A stretch of 40,065 bases of DNA. It comes from Planctomycetota bacterium (lineage in GTDB: Bacteria; Planctomycetota; Phycisphaerae; Phycisphaerales; SM1A02). Location of the stretch: assembly GCA_024226535.1 (NCBI GenBank), contig JAAELP010000509.1, forward strand, positions 1-40,065, given 5' to 3'. Within the stretch, counting starts at the first letter, position 1, and the number at the start of each line of letters is the position of its first letter. The notes below the pieces were generated by a model that was not told where the DNA came from, did no database searches, and worked only from the letters and a program-made list of their open reading frames with translations. Position numbers and translations under genes: made by a program. Positions 30,269-39,147 of this stretch are shown piece after piece.

Positions 30269-31637
30269 TCGCGCGCCGGTGATCATGGCGGCGGCGCTGC
30301 TCGCGGTCGTCGCCGTGACGAGCGCCCGCGCCGCGCCGTTCGACATCGCCGAGGCGATCGCGTCGGCGCCGGATGGTGCGGTCATCGACGTGCCGCCGGG
30401 TGTCTACGACGGGCCGTTCGTGCTCGACCGTTCCGTCACGCTCAACGGCGGAGGCGAGGCCGTGCTCGACGGCGGGGGCGAGGGCGACGTGGTGCGCATC
30501 GAGGCGGAGGGCGTGACGATCCGCGGCTTCGTCATCCGGAACACCGGGAAGAGCCTCGACCGCGAGAACGCCGGGATCACGGGGATCGCGCCGCGCATCG
30601 TCATCGAAGACAACGTCTTCGAGGACGTGCTCTTCGGCGTCTACCTGAAAGGTGCGACCGACAGTGTGATCCGCGGCAACCACATAGGCGGCAAGGACCT
30701 CGCCGTCGCGCGGCGCGGCGACGGCATCCGCATCTGGCAGAGCCACCGCACCCGGATCGAGGACAACGTTCTCTGGGGATGCCGGGACGCGGTCATGTGG
30801 TTCTCCGACGAGGTGTACCTGCGCGGCAATCACATCACGCGCGGCCGATACGGCCTGCACTTCATGTACAGCAACAACAACGTGATCGAGGAGAACCACC
30901 TCGAGAAGAACTCCGTCGGCGCGTTCCTGATGTACAGCAAGGGGCTCGTCCTCCGGCGCAACGTGTTCGCCCGCAACCGCGGGCCGAGCGGGTATGGGGT
31001 CGGGCTCAAGGACATGGACGGCACCCGCGCCGAGGAGAACGTGTTCGTCGGCAACCGCATCGGGCTGCGCTTCGACACGTCGCCCTCGTCGATGCGGATC
31101 CACGACGTGTACGAGCGGAACGTCTTCGCCTACAACGACATCGGCATCGCGTTCCTCCCCTCCGTCAAGCGCAACCGGTTCCGCGACAACGTCTTCCACG
31201 AGAACCTCGAACAGGTGGCGGTGCTGGGGCGCGGGACATTCTCCGGGAACGACTTCACGATCGAGGGGCGAGGGAACTTCTGGAGCGACTATCGCGGATA
31301 CGATCTCGACGGGGATGGAATCGGTGACGTGACCTATCGCTCCGACAGCCTGTTCGAGAACCTGATGGACCGCGAGCCCAAGTTGCGCCTGTTCCTCTAC
31401 AGCCCCGCCCAGCAGGCGATCGAGATGGCGGCCCGCGCGTTCCCCGCGGTGCGGCCGCGTCCGAAGATCACCGACGAGGCGCCGCTCATTCAGCCGGTGC
31501 ATGTCGACAGCCAGTACCGCGACCGGCTCGAGCCGATCGGAATGCTCCTCGTCGGCTCCGTCCTGCTCGCGGTCTCGATGCTCGCGATCGGCGCGGGGGG
31601 GCGCTCGTTCGACCGCGGCGGGAGAGCGGGCGCATGA
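30261..31637 (+). CDS. nosD: NosD, periplasmic beta-helix protein for copper-centre assembly
   Basis: The GTG at 30261, behind GGGAG, overlaps the nosB stop by 8 bases and gives 458 residues. A Sec signal peptide ends near residue 24 (TSARAAPF). Residues ~40-360 form a right-handed parallel beta-helix of the CASH/NosD type with many short repeats (VIRGNHI, RIEDNVLWG, VYLRGNHITRG, VIEENHLEKN, RRNVFARN). Family landmarks YGLHFMYSNNN and FWSDYRGYDLDGDGIGD are present. A C-terminal membrane helix (IGMLLVGSVLLAVSMLAIGAG) anchors it. NosD works with the NosFY ABC transporter to mature the CuZ centre, probably by supplying sulfur and guiding copper. The nosF start overlaps its stop (ATGA). Confidence 0.95.
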   Translation: MRDRAPVIMAAALLAVVAVTSARAAPFDIAEAIASAPDGAVIDVPPGVYDGPFVLDRSVTLNGGGEAVLDGGGEGDVVRIEAEGVTIRGFVIRNTGKSLDRENAGITGIAPRIVIEDNVFEDVLFGVYLKGATDSVIRGNHIGGKDLAVARRGDGIRIWQSHRTRIEDNVLWGCRDAVMWFSDEVYLRGNHITRGRYGLHFMYSNNNVIEENHLEKNSVGAFLMYSKGLVLRRNVFARNRGPSGYGVGLKDMDGTRAEENVFVGNRIGLRFDTSPSSMRIHDVYERNVFAYNDIGIAFLPSVKRNRFRDNVFHENLEQVAVLGRGTFSGNDFTIEGRGNFWSDYRGYDLDGDGIGDVTYRSDSLFENLMDREPKLRLFLYSPAQQAIEMAARAFPAVRPRPKITDEAPLIQPVHVDSQYRDRLEPIGMLLVGSVLLAVSMLAIGAGGRSFDRGGRAGA

Positions 31638-32530
31638 TCCGCATCACGAACCTGCGCAAGCGCTTCGGGCGGTTCACCGCCGTTGACGACGTCAGCCTCG
31701 TCGTGGCTCCCGGGGAGGCGGTCGCCCTGTGGGGCGCGAACGGCGCCGGCAAGACGACGGCGATCCGGTGCGTGCTCGGGCTGCTGAGCTTCCAGGGAAC
31801 GGTCACCGTCGACGGCCGCGACGTGCGCCGCGAGGGCAAGGCCGCGCGCCGGTCGATGGGCTATGTTCCGCAGGAGTTGGCGCTGTACGACGACTTCCGC
31901 CTGCACGAGACGCTCCAGTTCTTCGCCCGGCTCAAGCGCGTGCCGCGGGCCCGCGCCCCGGTCGTGCTGCGCGAGGTCGGCCTGGAAGAGCACCGCCGCA
32001 AACGCGTGCGCGAGCTCTCCGGAGGCATGAAGCAGCGGCTCGCACTGGCCGTCGCGCTGCTGGCGGACCCGCCGGCGCTCGTCCTCGACGAGTTGACGTC
32101 GAACCTCGACGCCGCGGCGCAGGCGGGGTTCATGAGCCTGCTGCGCACGCTCCGCCAGGGCGGCAAGACGATCCTGTTCACGTCGCATCATCTGCCCGAG
32201 GTCGAGGTGCTCGCCGATCGCGTGGTCGTGATGAAGGCGGGCCGGATCGAGTTCGAGTGCGGTCCGGACGACCTCGGGGCGCGGGTCGGGGCGCGGTGCC
32301 TGCTCAAGGTCTTCCTCGCCGAGGGCGTGATGGACACGGCGCTGGGCCTGCTTCTCGATCGCGGGTTCTCCGCGACGCGCAACGGGCGCGGCCTGCACGT
32401 GGAGGTTCCCGTCGACGACAAGGCGGCTCCACTGCGGGCCCTCGGCGCCGCCGAGATCACGGTGAACAACTTCGAGGTCGCGGCCCTCGGTCCCGCCGAG
32501 GCGGAAGCGGGAGGAATCGACGGTGTCTAG
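31634..32530 (+). CDS. nosF: NosF, ABC transporter ATPase
   Basis: The 298-residue protein starts at the ATG at 31634, overlapping the nosD stop by 4 bases. It has a complete ABC ATPase core: Walker A GANGAGKTT near residue 36, Q-loop GYVPQE, signature LSGGMKQR near residue 130, Walker B ALVLDELTSNLD and switch His in FTSHH. Where most relatives have DEPTSGLD this has DELTSNLD; the catalytic Glu is kept. It powers NosY and works with NosD in CuZ maturation. The last ~80 residues form a small accessory domain. Confidence 0.95.
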   Translation: MIRITNLRKRFGRFTAVDDVSLVVAPGEAVALWGANGAGKTTAIRCVLGLLSFQGTVTVDGRDVRREGKAARRSMGYVPQELALYDDFRLHETLQFFARLKRVPRARAPVVLREVGLEEHRRKRVRELSGGMKQRLALAVALLADPPALVLDELTSNLDAAAQAGFMSLLRTLRQGGKTILFTSHHLPEVEVLADRVVVMKAGRIEFECGPDDLGARVGARCLLKVFLAEGVMDTALGLLLDRGFSATRNGRGLHVEVPVDDKAAPLRALGAAEITVNNFEVAALGPAEAEAGGIDGV

Positions 32531-33401
32531 CGTCGCCACGAGCGTGATGAAGATCGGGCGCCGGCCGCGTTTCGAGATCCGCAACGTGGTGATCGTGGCC
32601 CGCAAGGAGATCCGCGAGTCGCTCCGCAACCGCTGGTTCATCCTGTACACGATCGCCTTCGCCGTGCTGTCGCTCGCGTTGTCGGCGTTGTCGATGGTGG
32701 GCACGGGCGCGGTCGGCTTCGCCGGCTTCGGACGCACCGCGGCAGGGCTCATCAACCTGGTCCTGCTCATCGTGCCGCTGATGGCGCTCACCGCCGGGGC
32801 GGCCTCGGTCGCCGGCGAACGTGAGCGGGGGACCTTGAACTACCTGCTGTCGCAGCCGGTGAGCCGGCTGGAGGTCATGCTCGGCAAGTACGCGGGGCTG
32901 GCGTTGGCGCTGACGGCGTCGCTGATGCTCGGCTTCGGGATCGCGGCGCTGGCCATCGCCTCGCGCAGCGGCGGCGCCGACGCGCTGCGCTTCGCCCGGC
33001 TCGTGGTGCTGGCGATCGCCCTGTCGATGGCGATGCTGAGCGTCGGCTTCCTCGTCTCGACGCTCGTGCGTCGCGCGTCGGTCGCGCTGGGGGCGGCGAT
33101 CTTCATCTGGCTCGCGCTCGTCTTCGTGGGCGATCTCGGCCTGATGGGGTCCACGATCGCGTTCAAGATCCCGGTGGCGGACCTCTTCCAGCTCTCGCTG
33201 ATCAACCCGCTCCAGGTCTTCAAGATGGCCGCCCTCGGGAGCGTCAACGCGTCGCTGGACGTCCTCGGGCCGGCCGGGCTCTACGGCGAGCGGACGTTCG
33301 GGGCGGCCCTGGGGCCGATCTTCGCCGGCGTGCTCGGGGCGTGGATCGTGGTGCCGCTGGGCCTGGCCACGGCCCTGTTCCTGCGGAGGGGCGGGGCATG
33401 A
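32523..33401 (+). CDS. nosY: NosY, ABC transporter permease
   Basis: The GTG at 32523 overlaps nosF by 8 bases and gives 292 residues with about six membrane helices, the first at ~40-60 and the last at ~265-285. The cytoplasmic coupling helix region ARKEIRESLRNRWF and the conserved AGERERGTLNYLLSQPVSRLEVMLGKY place it in the ABC-2 type permease family used by NosY. It forms the NosFY transporter that acts with NosD. Its stop overlaps the nosL start. Confidence 0.93.
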   Translation: MSSVATSVMKIGRRPRFEIRNVVIVARKEIRESLRNRWFILYTIAFAVLSLALSALSMVGTGAVGFAGFGRTAAGLINLVLLIVPLMALTAGAASVAGERERGTLNYLLSQPVSRLEVMLGKYAGLALALTASLMLGFGIAALAIASRSGGADALRFARLVVLAIALSMAMLSVGFLVSTLVRRASVALGAAIFIWLALVFVGDLGLMGSTIAFKIPVADLFQLSLINPLQVFKMAALGSVNASLDVLGPAGLYGERTFGAALGPIFAGVLGAWIVVPLGLATALFLRRGGA

Positions 33402-33880
33402 GGGGCCGCGGGCTTCTCGCCGTCGGGCTCCTGCTCCTCGCCGGTTGCGGTGACGACGCGCCGCCGGGGCCGCCGAATATCTTCTACGGTCAGGACGCCT
33501 GCGTGTACTGCGACATGATCATCAGCGACGACCGCTTCGCAGCGGCGATGATCGTTCGCGAGCAGAGCCTGTACGTTACCACGGCCTACGACGACATCGG
33601 CTGCCTGCTCGCCGACGAGCGGGACGAGCCGAACCCGATCCACGACCTCTACGTGGCCGATTTCACGACGCGGAGCTGGATCCGGGCCGAGGAGGCCGTG
33701 TACGTCCAGAGCGGGGCCATCCACTCTCCGATGGCGTTCGGGATCGCCGCTTGCCGGGACGCCGCCGCCGCTGCGACGGTTCAGGGGGAGCAGGGCGGTG
33801 AGATCCTCGATATCGAGGCCCTCCGCGGCCGCTTCGCCGCCGGCACCCTGCTCGAGCGGGGCTCCGGATCCGAGCCCTGA
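33398..33880 (+). CDS. nosL: NosL, copper-chaperone lipoprotein
   Basis: The ATG at 33398 overlaps the nosY stop (ATGA) and gives 160 residues. A lipoprotein signal (GLLAVGLLLLAGC) is followed after a short linker by the copper-binding site CVYCDM, in the NosL position (Cys-x-x-Cys-x-Met). NosL delivers Cu(I) to the NosDFY-NosZ assembly line at the outer face of the membrane. The later DVY/ADF strand pattern and HSPMAFG are also typical. It is the last gene of the operon. A palindromic repeat follows 7 bases after the stop. Confidence 0.93.
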   Translation: MRGRGLLAVGLLLLAGCGDDAPPGPPNIFYGQDACVYCDMIISDDRFAAAMIVREQSLYVTTAYDDIGCLLADERDEPNPIHDLYVADFTTRSWIRAEEAVYVQSGAIHSPMAFGIAACRDAAAAATVQGEQGGEILDIEALRGRFAAGTLLERGSGSEP

Positions 33881-33887
33881 CCCCACA

Positions 33888-33908
33888 AAATGGTGTCAGA
33901 CACCATTT
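33888..33908. repeat. Short perfect palindrome between nosL and the CoxIII-like gene
   Basis: Arms AAATGGTGTC and GACACCATTT flank a single A. It is a strong hairpin on either strand. Units of this TGGTGTC/GACACCA type recur in many genomes and are often linked to REP-associated Y1 transposases (recalled, not checked). It may act as a weak terminator for the nos operon. Confidence 0.8.
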
Positions 33909-33983
33909 ATGGGCACTTGACGGTCCGCCCCACCGCGAGGAAGCTGTGCAGCCCCATTTCCCCCCGGATTCTCGGGAGCACCG

Positions 33984-35180
33984 ATGACGGCTATCGATAC
34001 GCACGGCTCGACGGCGGAGAACGATCACGACCATGATCACCCGCCGTTCCTCGCCCACCACTGGGAGACGCCCCAGCAGCAGTTCGAAGCGGGCAAGCTC
34101 GGCATGTGGCTGTTCCTCGCCACCGAGCTGCTTCTCTTCGGCGGGCTGTTCTGCGCATACGCCGTCTATCGCAACAACCACCCCGAGATCTTCGAGTACG
34201 GCAGCCAGTTCCTCGACACGCGGTGGGGCGCGATCAACACCGTCGTCCTGATCCTCAGCAGCCTGACGATGGCCACCGCGGTGACCGCGGCGCAGCTCGG
34301 TCGCAGGAGGATGCTCATCGTCCTGCTCTCGCTCACGTTCCTCGGCGGCGTGGGTTTCATGGTCATCAAGGGCGTCGAGTACAACCACAAGTTCCACGAC
34401 AACCTCGTGTGGGGCGTCGGCTTCTACGAGGAGCCGGAGCACCTCGGCGACGACGCGGCGCACGGCGACGAGGTCGCGGTGCTGGAGCACGGCGACGCGG
34501 AGCGAGGTCGGCCGCTGTTCCTCTCCACCTGTCGCTCGTGTCACGGCGCCGCCGGCGAGGGCATCCCGGGTCAGGGCAAGGACCAGCGCGGAAGCGCGTT
34601 CATCGCGAGCAAGACCGATCTCGAACTCGTTGAGTTCGTCAAGGCCGGGCGCATGCCGTCCGACCCGATGAACACGACGGGCATCCAGATGCCGCCGAAG
34701 GGCGGGAATCCGCTGCTGGACGACGCGGCGCTTCTCGACATCGTCGCCTACATCCGGACCTTCGAGGCGCCGGAGGGAGGCGTCGAGGTCGCGGAGACCG
34801 CGGTCGTCGAGCTCGAGGAAGAGTTCATCATCCCGCACTCCTCGATTCCCAACGCGCCGGGCGGCCCCCCCGGACTGTCGGTGCCGATCCCGGCCGACGC
34901 GGCGGCGGCGGCGCACCCGCCGATCCCGCTCCACCACAGCGTCGACCCCGACCGGCCGGCGAACGCCCACATCTTCTTCGGCATCTACTTCCTGATGACC
35001 GGCCTCCACGGCATCCACGTGATCGTGGGCATGATCGTGATCGCGGGTCTGATCTGGATGGCGGCGCGGGGCAAGTTCTCGTCCGCGTACTTCACGCCGG
35101 TCGACCTCGGCGGCCTGTACTGGCACATCGTCGACCTGATCTGGATCTTCCTGTTCCCGCTCTTCTACCTGATCGGGTAA
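33984..35180 (+). CDS. Cytochrome oxidase subunit III-like protein with an inserted cytochrome c domain
   Basis: The 398-residue protein starts at the ATG at 33984, with GGGAG upstream. The N-terminus is His/Asp-rich. Membrane helices 1-3 (residues ~39-62, 85-106 and 110-130) carry subunit III features: [19 protein letters not shown] and the E-Y of [12 protein letters not shown] complete class I cytochrome c domain then follows (residues ~165-262): haem site C183-RS-C186-H187, likely axial ligand M236 in IQMPPKGG and helix DIVAYIRTF. After a Pro/Ala linker come helices 4-5 with [11 protein letters not shown] and [15 protein letters not shown]. Subunits I and II are not in the window. The orphan position after nosL recalls NorE, a CoxIII relative in nitric-oxide reductase clusters. 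It could donate electrons or pass them between complexes; this is inference. Confidence 0.88.
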   Translation: MTAIDTHGSTAENDHDHDHPPFLAHHWETPQQQFEAGKLGMWLFLATELLLFGGLFCAYAVYRNNHPEIFEYGSQFLDTRWGAINTVVLILSSLTMATAVTAAQLGRRRMLIVLLSLTFLGGVGFMVIKGVEYNHKFHDNLVWGVGFYEEPEHLGDDAAHGDEVAVLEHGDAERGRPLFLSTCRSCHGAAGEGIPGQGKDQRGSAFIASKTDLELVEFVKAGRMPSDPMNTTGIQMPPKGGNPLLDDAALLDIVAYIRTFEAPEGGVEVAETAVVELEEEFIIPHSSIPNAPGGPPGLSVPIPADAAAAAHPPIPLHHSVDPDRPANAHIFFGIYFLMTGLHGIHVIVGMIVIAGLIWMAARGKFSSAYFTPVDLGGLYWHIVDLIWIFLFPLFYLIG

Positions 35181-35190
35181 CGCGGGCGTC

Positions 35191-35844
35191 CTACGGCAGC
35201 GCCGAGTCCTGGCGGTTGAAGATGACGTCGCGCAGGAACGTCTTCGGGATCCGCACCGCCGAGACCTTGTGGACCGGGTCCATCGGAGGAGGCTTCACGC
35301 CCGGGAACGTCGTGACGGCGACGACCGCGAGTGGGTACTCGAGGTAGTTCGTCGGGAACGGTCCGCCGTCGGCAAACGTCGCCTCGAACTCGTCGACGGC
35401 GGCGATCTCGAAACCGAACCACGGGTGCATGAGCCCGCCGCCCATGAGCACCACGTAGCTCGTGTTGAAGTCGAACGACGCGGATGGGTACGGCGTGTCG
35501 AAGAGCCGCGACCACACGGCGCGCATCTGCGCGCTGCTCGTGATGATCGTCTCGCCGGTTACGAGTTCGCCGAAGGTCGGCGCGAACGGACACGCGGGAT
35601 CGCGCGGCGTCGCCTCGATCCCGAAGCTCGGCGCCGCCGGCGTGATCGCGCCGGGGCTGGGGCCGGGGCCGCCGGTGACCGGCGGAAGTGGCACCACGTC
35701 GAACTCGACGGGTATCCCCGCCGCCGCCCCGACGAAGCTCGGATCGCCGCCGATGACGCCGGCATCTCCGGTCAGACAGAGCCCGGCCGCGAGACCGCCG
35801 GCGGCGATTGCGACGAACGTGCGCGCGTGCATTCGAATGTTCAT
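35191..35844 (-). CDS. Exported PrcB-like protein of unknown function
   Basis: The ATG at 35844 has GGAGG 7 bases upstream, giving 217 residues; the open frame continuing to 36435 is not coding. A signal peptide is present (RTFVAIAAGGLAAGLCLTGDAG). A Pro/Gly-rich linker (VVPLPPVTGGPGPSPGAITPAAP) leads to a ~110-residue domain that reads like the PrcB C-terminal fold: IITSSAQMRAVWSRLF, SFDFNTSYVVLMGGG, FGFEIAAVDEFEATFADG, then YPLAVVAVTTFPG and VSAVRIPKTF. PrcB domains are small extracytoplasmic folds first seen in a treponemal protease complex. No PrcA/PrtP partner is nearby. It converges with the CoxIII-like gene with a 10-base gap. Confidence 0.7.
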   Translation of the reverse strand: MNIRMHARTFVAIAAGGLAAGLCLTGDAGVIGGDPSFVGAAAGIPVEFDVVPLPPVTGGPGPSPGAITPAAPSFGIEATPRDPACPFAPTFGELVTGETIITSSAQMRAVWSRLFDTPYPSASFDFNTSYVVLMGGGLMHPWFGFEIAAVDEFEATFADGGPFPTNYLEYPLAVVAVTTFPGVKPPPMDPVHKVSAVRIPKTFLRDVIFNRQDSALP

Positions 35845-35903
35845 GGTCAAGCCTCCCGGGTGCAGTGGCCTGACGCTACCCGCGCCCTCTCGGCGCGCCA
35901 AGA

Positions 35904-36320
35904 TCAAAAACGGGAAGTCCGGATCGAGCGGCCGCGGCGGCGGCGGGGCGGCGCGAAGATGAATGCCGCGAGCACGCACACCCCGAAGACCGAGTAGACG
36001 ATCGTGAAGACCCACGGCTCGAACTCGTAGAAGAGGAGCCGGTGCAGCCAGTCGGCGATGAACCCGGCCGTGTACGTCCGGTCGCCGGCCTCCCACCGCA
36101 GCCGGTTCTCGAGCGTCGTGAGGGGGCAGACGAGCCCGAACCACGACTGGATGACCACCCCCACGATCGCGGTGAGGTGCAGCACGCGGAACCAGAGGTT
36201 GCGGACCCAGCCCCACCGCAGGGTGGCCCCGACGAGGATGAGCACCAGACCGAGGACCACGAACCCGACGAACGCCGCGTGGACGACGAGCACGAGATCG
36301 GCAAGGACGCGGTAGAGCAC
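35904..36320 (-). CDS. DUF2784 membrane protein
   Basis: The 138-residue protein has four membrane helices and matches the DUF2784 pattern: start MLYRVLADLVLVVHAAFVGFVV, then RWGWVRNLWFRVLHL, GLVCPLTTLENRLR, FIADWLHRLLFYEFEPWVFTIVYSVF and a basic Arg-rich tail after the last helix. The family is widespread and has no known function. Start ATG at 36320, divergent from the metallopeptidase gene with 93 bases between. The conserved CPLTTLEN(R/W)LR block lies in a loop after the second helix. Confidence 0.88.
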   Translation of the reverse strand: MLYRVLADLVLVVHAAFVGFVVLGLVLILVGATLRWGWVRNLWFRVLHLTAIVGVVIQSWFGLVCPLTTLENRLRWEAGDRTYTAGFIADWLHRLLFYEFEPWVFTIVYSVFGVCVLAAFIFAPPRRRRGRSIRTSRF

Positions 36321-36413
36321 CCGGTACGCCTTCCTTTCGTTGGCTTAAGGCTATCGTTGTCCGAATCGTTCGTCCGTTTTCGCGGATTCCAAGTCTCAGG
36401 GCCCTTCCGACCG

Positions 36414-38441
36414 ATGCGCACTCCTCGCTCGACACCGATCACGCTGTTGCTCCTCGCGCTCGCGGCGTTCGCCGCTCCGGCCGCCCTCGCCGCGGCGCAG
36501 GAGCAGAACGCCCCGACGACGGCACCTGCCCGCGACGGGCTCGGCTTCCCCGAGGAGACCAGGTTCGCGTTCGATCTCACCCAGGCCGAGGCGTGGCGCG
36601 ACGAGATGCTGCCCGTCGTCGAGCAGGTCTCCGGCCGGCTGTTCAAGCGTGTTCCGGAGATTGCGCTCGTCAAGCGGCGCGTCATGGGCGAATCGCTGGT
36701 CAACGACCAACTCGCATTGCTGAAGCGTCTCGAGCCCGACGAAACCGACGAGAACGATCGTCTCGAGCTGGAGCTGGACGCGCTGCTGAAGGCGCCCGCG
36801 CTGGTCGGCCGCTTTGAACAGGAGCGGGAGCGCATCCTGCTCGCCGCAGGGAACATCCGTCCGCTCATGCAGCTCGGCGGAACACCGGCCGACGCGTTGG
36901 GGCAGATCATGCAGCTCATCGTCGCCCACGAGCTTGCCCATGCACTGCACCGCCAACACGTCGATGTCAGCCGCCAGCTCGCGCGCGTCCGAACACGCGA
37001 CCAGGCCCTCGCGCTGGAGGCACTGTCGGAAGGCTTCGCCATGCTCATCCAGGAGCGCGTGGCGGAGAAGCTCGGGATGCAGCTCGCCCAGACGCAGGTC
37101 GTGGACCTCATGTCGGTGCGCGGCGTCGAGCTGGAGGTCGCGAGCGCGGCGCAGCGTCGCTACCGCGAGACGTACGAGGCGGGCTGGCGGTTCTTCCAGG
37201 CCCACGATCGCGCCGGCACCGATGGCGCGCCGTGGAGTCTGCTGGAAGCTCCGCCGCTGACCTACGGGCAGATCCGCGAGCCGCTGCGCTACGGCGAACC
37301 GGTCGCCATGGAGATGAGCGCGCAGCGCTTGTTCCGAAACGTGGCCGCGCTCATCGGAAGCGGCGAGTGGGTGCGGACGGTCATGACCGTCGATCCGCAT
37401 CGCGTGGGCAAGACGTTCGAGCCGCTCGGAGCCGATGTCGACCGCGAGGTCGCCGAGAACGTCGGGCCCGCGTACAACCTCGTCCTCGCCCAGTCGTCGT
37501 CGACCATGCCGACGCTCCGGACGGTGAGCGCGATCGAGCTGAGCCGCCCCGAGTTCGGTCCGCGCCTGCTGGAGCTGACCGGGCAGCTCAAGGACTTCCA
37601 GTTCGAGAGGGTGCGAGGGCTCGCCACCGGCGACGCCTACACCGTCGACGTCGCGGAGCCCGCCGAGATCCCCGGGCTCGACGCCACCGCGAGCCGGCGC
37701 TTCCGGCTCGTCGTCCGCCAGAAGCAGCCGCCGGTCACGATGGTGTTCGTGATCGCCGCCGCGCACCGGGGCCGGTGGGCGGTGCAGTTCACGGGCAACG
37801 GCACGGAGATCGACGACGCCGTGATCGCCCGCGCGCTCACGACCGTGCTCGAGAGGGCGCTCGCCGACGACGGCCTCGTCCCGGTGGCGTGGGTCAACGA
37901 GCAGGACCCGCTCGTGCGCGCCCTCGCCCGGCTCGACGAGGTGATGGACGACGGCCCGTGGACCGGCGACTACCGGGAGCTGACGAAGAGCGATCTCAGC
38001 GCGCAGCTCGGCGCCGACGTTCAGGGCCTGATGGCCCTCGAGCTTGGGTTCGTCCGTGGCCAGGTCGCCGACTTCGGCCGCACCGCCGGTGAAGCGGCGC
38101 TCACGTCTCTGCTCGTGGAGCTGAAGGAGCCCGACCTGGCCGAGGGTCTCGCCGCCGCGCTCGTCACACGCTCGCGCGTCTCCCTCGACCAGGTGTCCGG
38201 CATTCCCGGCACGACCGTCGAGACCAGCGCCGACGAGACACGGGCGATCGGTGACGGCATCGAGCTGCACGTGCTCAGCGGCACGATCACTGCGTCCGGC
38301 GAGCGTATCGAGCTGTCCGCGTACGTCGCCCGCTCCGGTCCGTTCGTCGCCCACGTTCTTGACGCGGGCGGCGTGATGGGCGCGGAGCGCGCCGAGCGAT
38401 ACGTCGTGCTCATGCTGGAGGCGGCGGCGCGGGCAGAGTGA
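36414..38441 (+). CDS. Exported HExxH metallopeptidase-like protein (675 aa)
   Basis: The ATG at 36414 opens a clear signal peptide (PITLLLLALAAFAAPAALAAAQ); the earlier open frame overlaps the divergent DUF2784 gene. The zincin motif H172-E-L-A-H176 (LIVAHELAHALHRQHVD) is followed 30 residues later by E206 in ALSEGFAMLIQE, a gluzincin-type third ligand. The C-terminal ~350 residues are a mixed domain of unknown type (FQFERVRGLATGDAYTVDVAEPAE, VTMVFVIAAAHRGRWAVQFTGNGTEIDDAV). It is likely a periplasmic or cell-surface protease; the substrate cannot be inferred. It converges with the second Rrf2 gene with a 10-base gap. Confidence 0.8.
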   Translation: MRTPRSTPITLLLLALAAFAAPAALAAAQEQNAPTTAPARDGLGFPEETRFAFDLTQAEAWRDEMLPVVEQVSGRLFKRVPEIALVKRRVMGESLVNDQLALLKRLEPDETDENDRLELELDALLKAPALVGRFEQERERILLAAGNIRPLMQLGGTPADALGQIMQLIVAHELAHALHRQHVDVSRQLARVRTRDQALALEALSEGFAMLIQERVAEKLGMQLAQTQVVDLMSVRGVELEVASAAQRRYRETYEAGWRFFQAHDRAGTDGAPWSLLEAPPLTYGQIREPLRYGEPVAMEMSAQRLFRNVAALIGSGEWVRTVMTVDPHRVGKTFEPLGADVDREVAENVGPAYNLVLAQSSSTMPTLRTVSAIELSRPEFGPRLLELTGQLKDFQFERVRGLATGDAYTVDVAEPAEIPGLDATASRRFRLVVRQKQPPVTMVFVIAAAHRGRWAVQFTGNGTEIDDAVIARALTTVLERALADDGLVPVAWVNEQDPLVRALARLDEVMDDGPWTGDYRELTKSDLSAQLGADVQGLMALELGFVRGQVADFGRTAGEAALTSLLVELKEPDLAEGLAAALVTRSRVSLDQVSGIPGTTVETSADETRAIGDGIELHVLSGTITASGERIELSAYVARSGPFVAHVLDAGGVMGAERAERYVVLMLEAAARAE

Positions 38442-38451
38442 TCGACGCTTT

Positions 38452-38952
38452 TCACCCGCCGCGCCGGCGGTTCACCGGGGCGCGGTAGGACTCGCGCTTG
38501 GCCTTGGGCTTCTTGCCGGCCGCGGTCGGTCGTTTGCCGTCATCCTGGTACGCGACGCGGAAGACGTCGAAGGTCGTGCGGCGCAGCAACTCGTCCATCT
38601 GGTCCTGGACACTGGTGAGCTTGTCGTGCAGCGGGCACGGGTCGCCGACGCCGCACACGCCGCCGCCGAACGGGCACGCGAGGCTGTCGTCTTCGCGCTC
38701 GAAGAGCGAGAAGACGTCGATGAGCTTGATCTTCTTCGGATGCCGCGACAACGTGAACCCGCCACCCGGGCCGCGGGTGCCCGTGACCAGCCCCGCCGTC
38801 GAGAGCGACGAGAGCAGCTTGGAAACGAACGGCTTCTGGAGCCCGCGCGCGGCGGCGATCTCCGTCGCCGACAACCGCGTCTTCCCCCCGTCGTAGACCT
38901 CGGCGAGACGGCTCATCGCCGCGATTGCGTTCTGGGTGGCCTTGCCGTACAT
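38452..38952 (-). CDS. Second Rrf2-family Fe-S regulator
   Basis: The 166-residue protein starts at the ATG at 38952. Its winged helix (SATEIAAARGLQKPFVSKLLSSLSTAGLVTGTRGPGGGFTLSR) and cysteines C93, C100 and C106 in CPFGGGVCGVGDPCPLHDKL closely match the regulator next to nosZ, so the two are paralogues. It differs by a basic C-terminal tail (residues ~137-166, Lys/Arg-rich) that may add DNA contact. An Fe-S or NO/redox-sensing role is expected from the cysteines. A strong dyad lies 55-90 bases upstream of its start, so it probably regulates itself. The target genes are not evident. Confidence 0.88.
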   Translation of the reverse strand: MYGKATQNAIAAMSRLAEVYDGGKTRLSATEIAAARGLQKPFVSKLLSSLSTAGLVTGTRGPGGGFTLSRHPKKIKLIDVFSLFEREDDSLACPFGGGVCGVGDPCPLHDKLTSVQDQMDELLRRTTFDVFRVAYQDDGKRPTAAGKKPKAKRESYRAPVNRRRGG

Positions 38953-39005
38953 CGCTGCTCCGTGGTCCCCGTCTCTGGCAATGGAGCGTGTTGGCTCCGG
39001 CGGAG

Positions 39006-39039
39006 ATTCAAGAAAAGGATACCATCTATTCTTGAATAG
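39006..39039. promoter_or_regulatory. Dyad upstream of the second Rrf2 gene, candidate operator
   Basis: Two overlapping symmetries are visible: ATTCAAGAA (39006-39014) with TTCTTGAAT (39029-39037), and the tighter palindrome CTATTC-TT-GAATAG (39026-39039). The stretch is AT-rich against a GC-rich background and lies 54-87 bases before the regulator's start codon, where an autoregulatory site would be expected. Confidence 0.55.
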
Positions 39040-39147
39040 GCGGCGGCGAATCTAGGGCGGTAGAGCTGACTGTTAGACTCGGGTCGTTCGGAGTCCGGGC
39101 CGGGCACGATCAGGAGCAGCGACCGCCCCTGTGTACCGCAGCACCCG

